NCBI GenBank assembly: GCA_018398585.1
Contig: JAGTTD010000030.1
Span: 81,660 to 145,659 of the forward strand
From: Simmondsia chinensis
Lineage: Eukaryota; Streptophyta; Magnoliopsida; Caryophyllales; Simmondsiaceae
DNA length: 64,000 bases
Direction: 5' to 3'
Of the stretch, positions 62,401 to 64,000 are shown piece after piece; position 1 is the stretch's first letter, and each line of letters opens with the position of its first letter. The position numbers were made by a program, and so were the translations under genes. The notes beneath the pieces were generated by a model. The model was not told the origin of the DNA and ran no database searches. It worked only from the letters and a program-made list of their open reading frames with translations.

Positions 62401-64000
62401 ACAAAGTAACGTTAAGCAGGATGCCCCCAACCAGCAAGGCTGGGAAAGAATAAAACAGCATATTAAAACTCCGGAAAAAGGACTAAGTAACGCAAAGGAA
62501 AAAGCCCCCAGCCGGCAAGGTTGGGAAAGACAAAAACAACATATTAAAACTAGGGAAAAGGACTAAGTAACGCTAAGCAAGAAGCCCCCAGCTGGCAAGG
62601 CTGTGAAAGACAAAAATAACATATTAAAACTGAGGAAAAAGAACTGAGTAACGTTAAGCAGGATGCCCCCAGCTGGCAAGGTTAGGAAAGACAAAAACAA
62701 CATATTAAAACTATGGAAAAAGAACTAAGTAACGCTAGGCCAGAAGCCCCCAGCCGCCAAGGCTAAGAAAGATAAAAACAACATATAAAAATTAAGGAAA
62801 AAGAACTAGATAACATTATGCAGGAAGCCCCCCGCCGGCAAGTAATGTTAAGTAGGAAGCCCCCAGTTGGCAAGGCTGAGAAAGTAAAAAATAACATATT
62901 AAAACGAAGGAAAAAGAACTGAGTAACGTTAAGCAGGAAGCCCCCAGCCGGCAAGACTGGGAAAAACAAAACTAACATATTAAAACTAAGGAAAAAGAAC
63001 TATGTAATGCTAAGCAAGAATCCGCCATCCGGTAAGGCTGGGAAAGACGAAAACTAAATATTAAAACAAATTAGAATGAACTAAGTAACGTTAAGCAGGA
63101 AGCCCCCAGCCGGCAAGGCTGGGAAAGACGAAAATAACTTATTAAAACTAAGGAAAAAGAACTAAGTAACTTTAAGCAGGGAGCCCCCAGCCAGCGAGGG
63201 TGGGAAAGACAAAAAGGACATATTAAAACTAAGGAAAAAGAACTAAGTAATGCTAAGCAAGAAGCCCCCATCCGGCGAGGCTGGGAAAGATAAAAACAAC
63301 ATATTAAAACTAAGGAAAAAGAACCAAGTGACGTTAAGCAGGATGCCCCTAGTCGGCAAGTCAGGGAATGACATAAATTACATGTTTAAACTAGGGAAAA
63401 GGAACTAAGTAACGTTAAGTAGGAAGCCCCGAGCCTCCAATACTGGGAAAGGCAAAAACAACTTATTAAAACTAAGGAAAAAGGACTAAGTAACGCTAAG
63501 CAAGAAGCCCCCAGCCGGCAAGGCTGGAAAAGACAAAAACGATAAGTTAAAACTAAGGAAAAAGAACTAAGTAATGCCAAGCAAGAATCCCCCAGCCGCC
63601 AAGGCTGGGAATGAAAAAAACAACATATTAAAACTAAGGAAAAAGAACAAAGTAACGCTATGCAGGAAGCCCCCAGCCGGCAATGCTGGGAATGATAAAA
63701 AACAGCATATAAAATCAAAGGAAAAAGAATTAAGTAACGCTAAGCAAAGAGCCCCCCAGCCTGCAAGGCTTGAAAAGACAAAAACAACTTATTAAAACTT
63801 AGGAAAAAGAAGAAAGTAACATTAAGCCGGAAGCCCCCAGTCGGAAAGGCTGGGACTGACAAAAACAACATATTAAAACTAAGGAAAAAGAACTATGTGA
63901 CGTAAAGCAGGATGGCCCCAGCCGGCGAGGCTGGGAAAGACAAAAACAACATATTAAAACTAAGGAAAAAGAACAAAGTAACGCTAAGCAAGAATCCCCC
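56428..64000. repeat. 7.88-kb super-repeat of the satellite, copy 2 (continues)
   Basis: Second tandem copy of 48548 onward, almost identical and running off the window. Its extra 893 bp (about 59110-60003) contains an additional copy of a 647-bp sub-block (marker AAACCAGCGATACAGGG at 58541 and 59188) plus further monomers that copy 1 lacks. Confidence 0.9.

Larger units (their letters stand above)
20297..64000. repeat. 81-bp satellite array, about 540 units
   Basis: About 43.7 kb of head-to-tail units of 81 bp (occasionally 79-83) continues past the right edge. A typical unit is at about 21591-21671. The first half is A-rich (AACATATTAAAACTAAGG, AAAAAGAACTAAGTAACG). The second half is GC-rich and holds a hairpin, CCCAGCC-GGCAA-GGCTGGG. 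Two subfamilies intermingle: GTTAAGCAGGAAGCC and GCTAAGCAAGAAGCC. The frames across it, up to 173 codons on the minus strand (27-residue Leu/Ser/Cys-rich periods) and up to 129 on the plus strand, arise because 81 is divisible by 3. They have no consistent start and are not supported as genes. No other element interrupts the array. Confidence 0.97.

Noticed and set aside
20297..64000. CRISPR-like array (regular repeats with a hairpin)
   Set aside because: There are no unique spacers; the whole 81-bp unit repeats, and the context is a plant genome.

Overview
This is a piece of a plant nuclear genome, most likely a dicot, in a repeat-rich and probably heterochromatic setting. The evidence is a Ty3/gypsy LTR retrotransposon primed by initiator Met-tRNA, Au-type SINE copies, a plant-type F-box gene, AT-rich intergenic DNA with foldback repeats, and satellite DNA over more than two thirds of the window. 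I saw nothing bacterial, organellar or viral, and I cannot name the species. A run of 23 N at 2340-2362 shows this is assembled scaffold sequence.

Layout: 1-1735 is an 83-bp satellite whose unit carries three alternating complementary arms. 1736-2339 is spacer with a 25-G run, followed by the gap. 3290-4850 is an older two-module repeat field. 4851-12050 is AT-rich and geneless. It holds two long inverted-repeat structures (about 5998-6550 and 9902-11509), each with a SINE inside its loop, a third SINE fragment at 7767-7848, and two Helitron-like 3' ends. The 10.5-kb SINE has a head derived from 5S rRNA and is bounded by a 19-bp target-site duplication.

The only host protein gene I can support is an F-box gene on the plus strand. 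It has a 19-bp minisatellite (12060-12306) and a TATA box (12468) upstream, and its coding sequence runs 12617-13675 and 19432-19611. It is broken by two apparent one-base deletions and by a complete 5,756-bp retrotransposon (13676-19431) inserted in a codon with the 5-bp target duplication CATCG. The element keeps both LTRs (about 2.4% diverged), PBS, PPT and a gag-pol frame with six nonsense codons and no frameshift.

Downstream come seven copies of a 62-bp repeat (19865-20296) and then, to the window end, about 43.7 kb of an 81-bp satellite (roughly 540 units). Each unit is half A-rich and half a GC-rich hairpin (CCCAGCC-GGCAA-GGCTGGG). Higher-order repeats occur at several scales: 473, 645-648 and 970 bp, and a tandem super-repeat of 7,880 bp whose last two copies are nearly identical. 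Because 81 is a multiple of 3, the satellite yields many long open frames on both strands; I regard these as artefacts and do not annotate them as genes.

The most interesting items are the 5S-headed SINE, the near-identical 7.9-kb satellite super-repeat with an 893-bp unequal-exchange difference, the three-arm dyad in the first satellite, and the nested F-box/retrotransposon locus between repeat arrays. All alignments here were made by eye; no database search was run.
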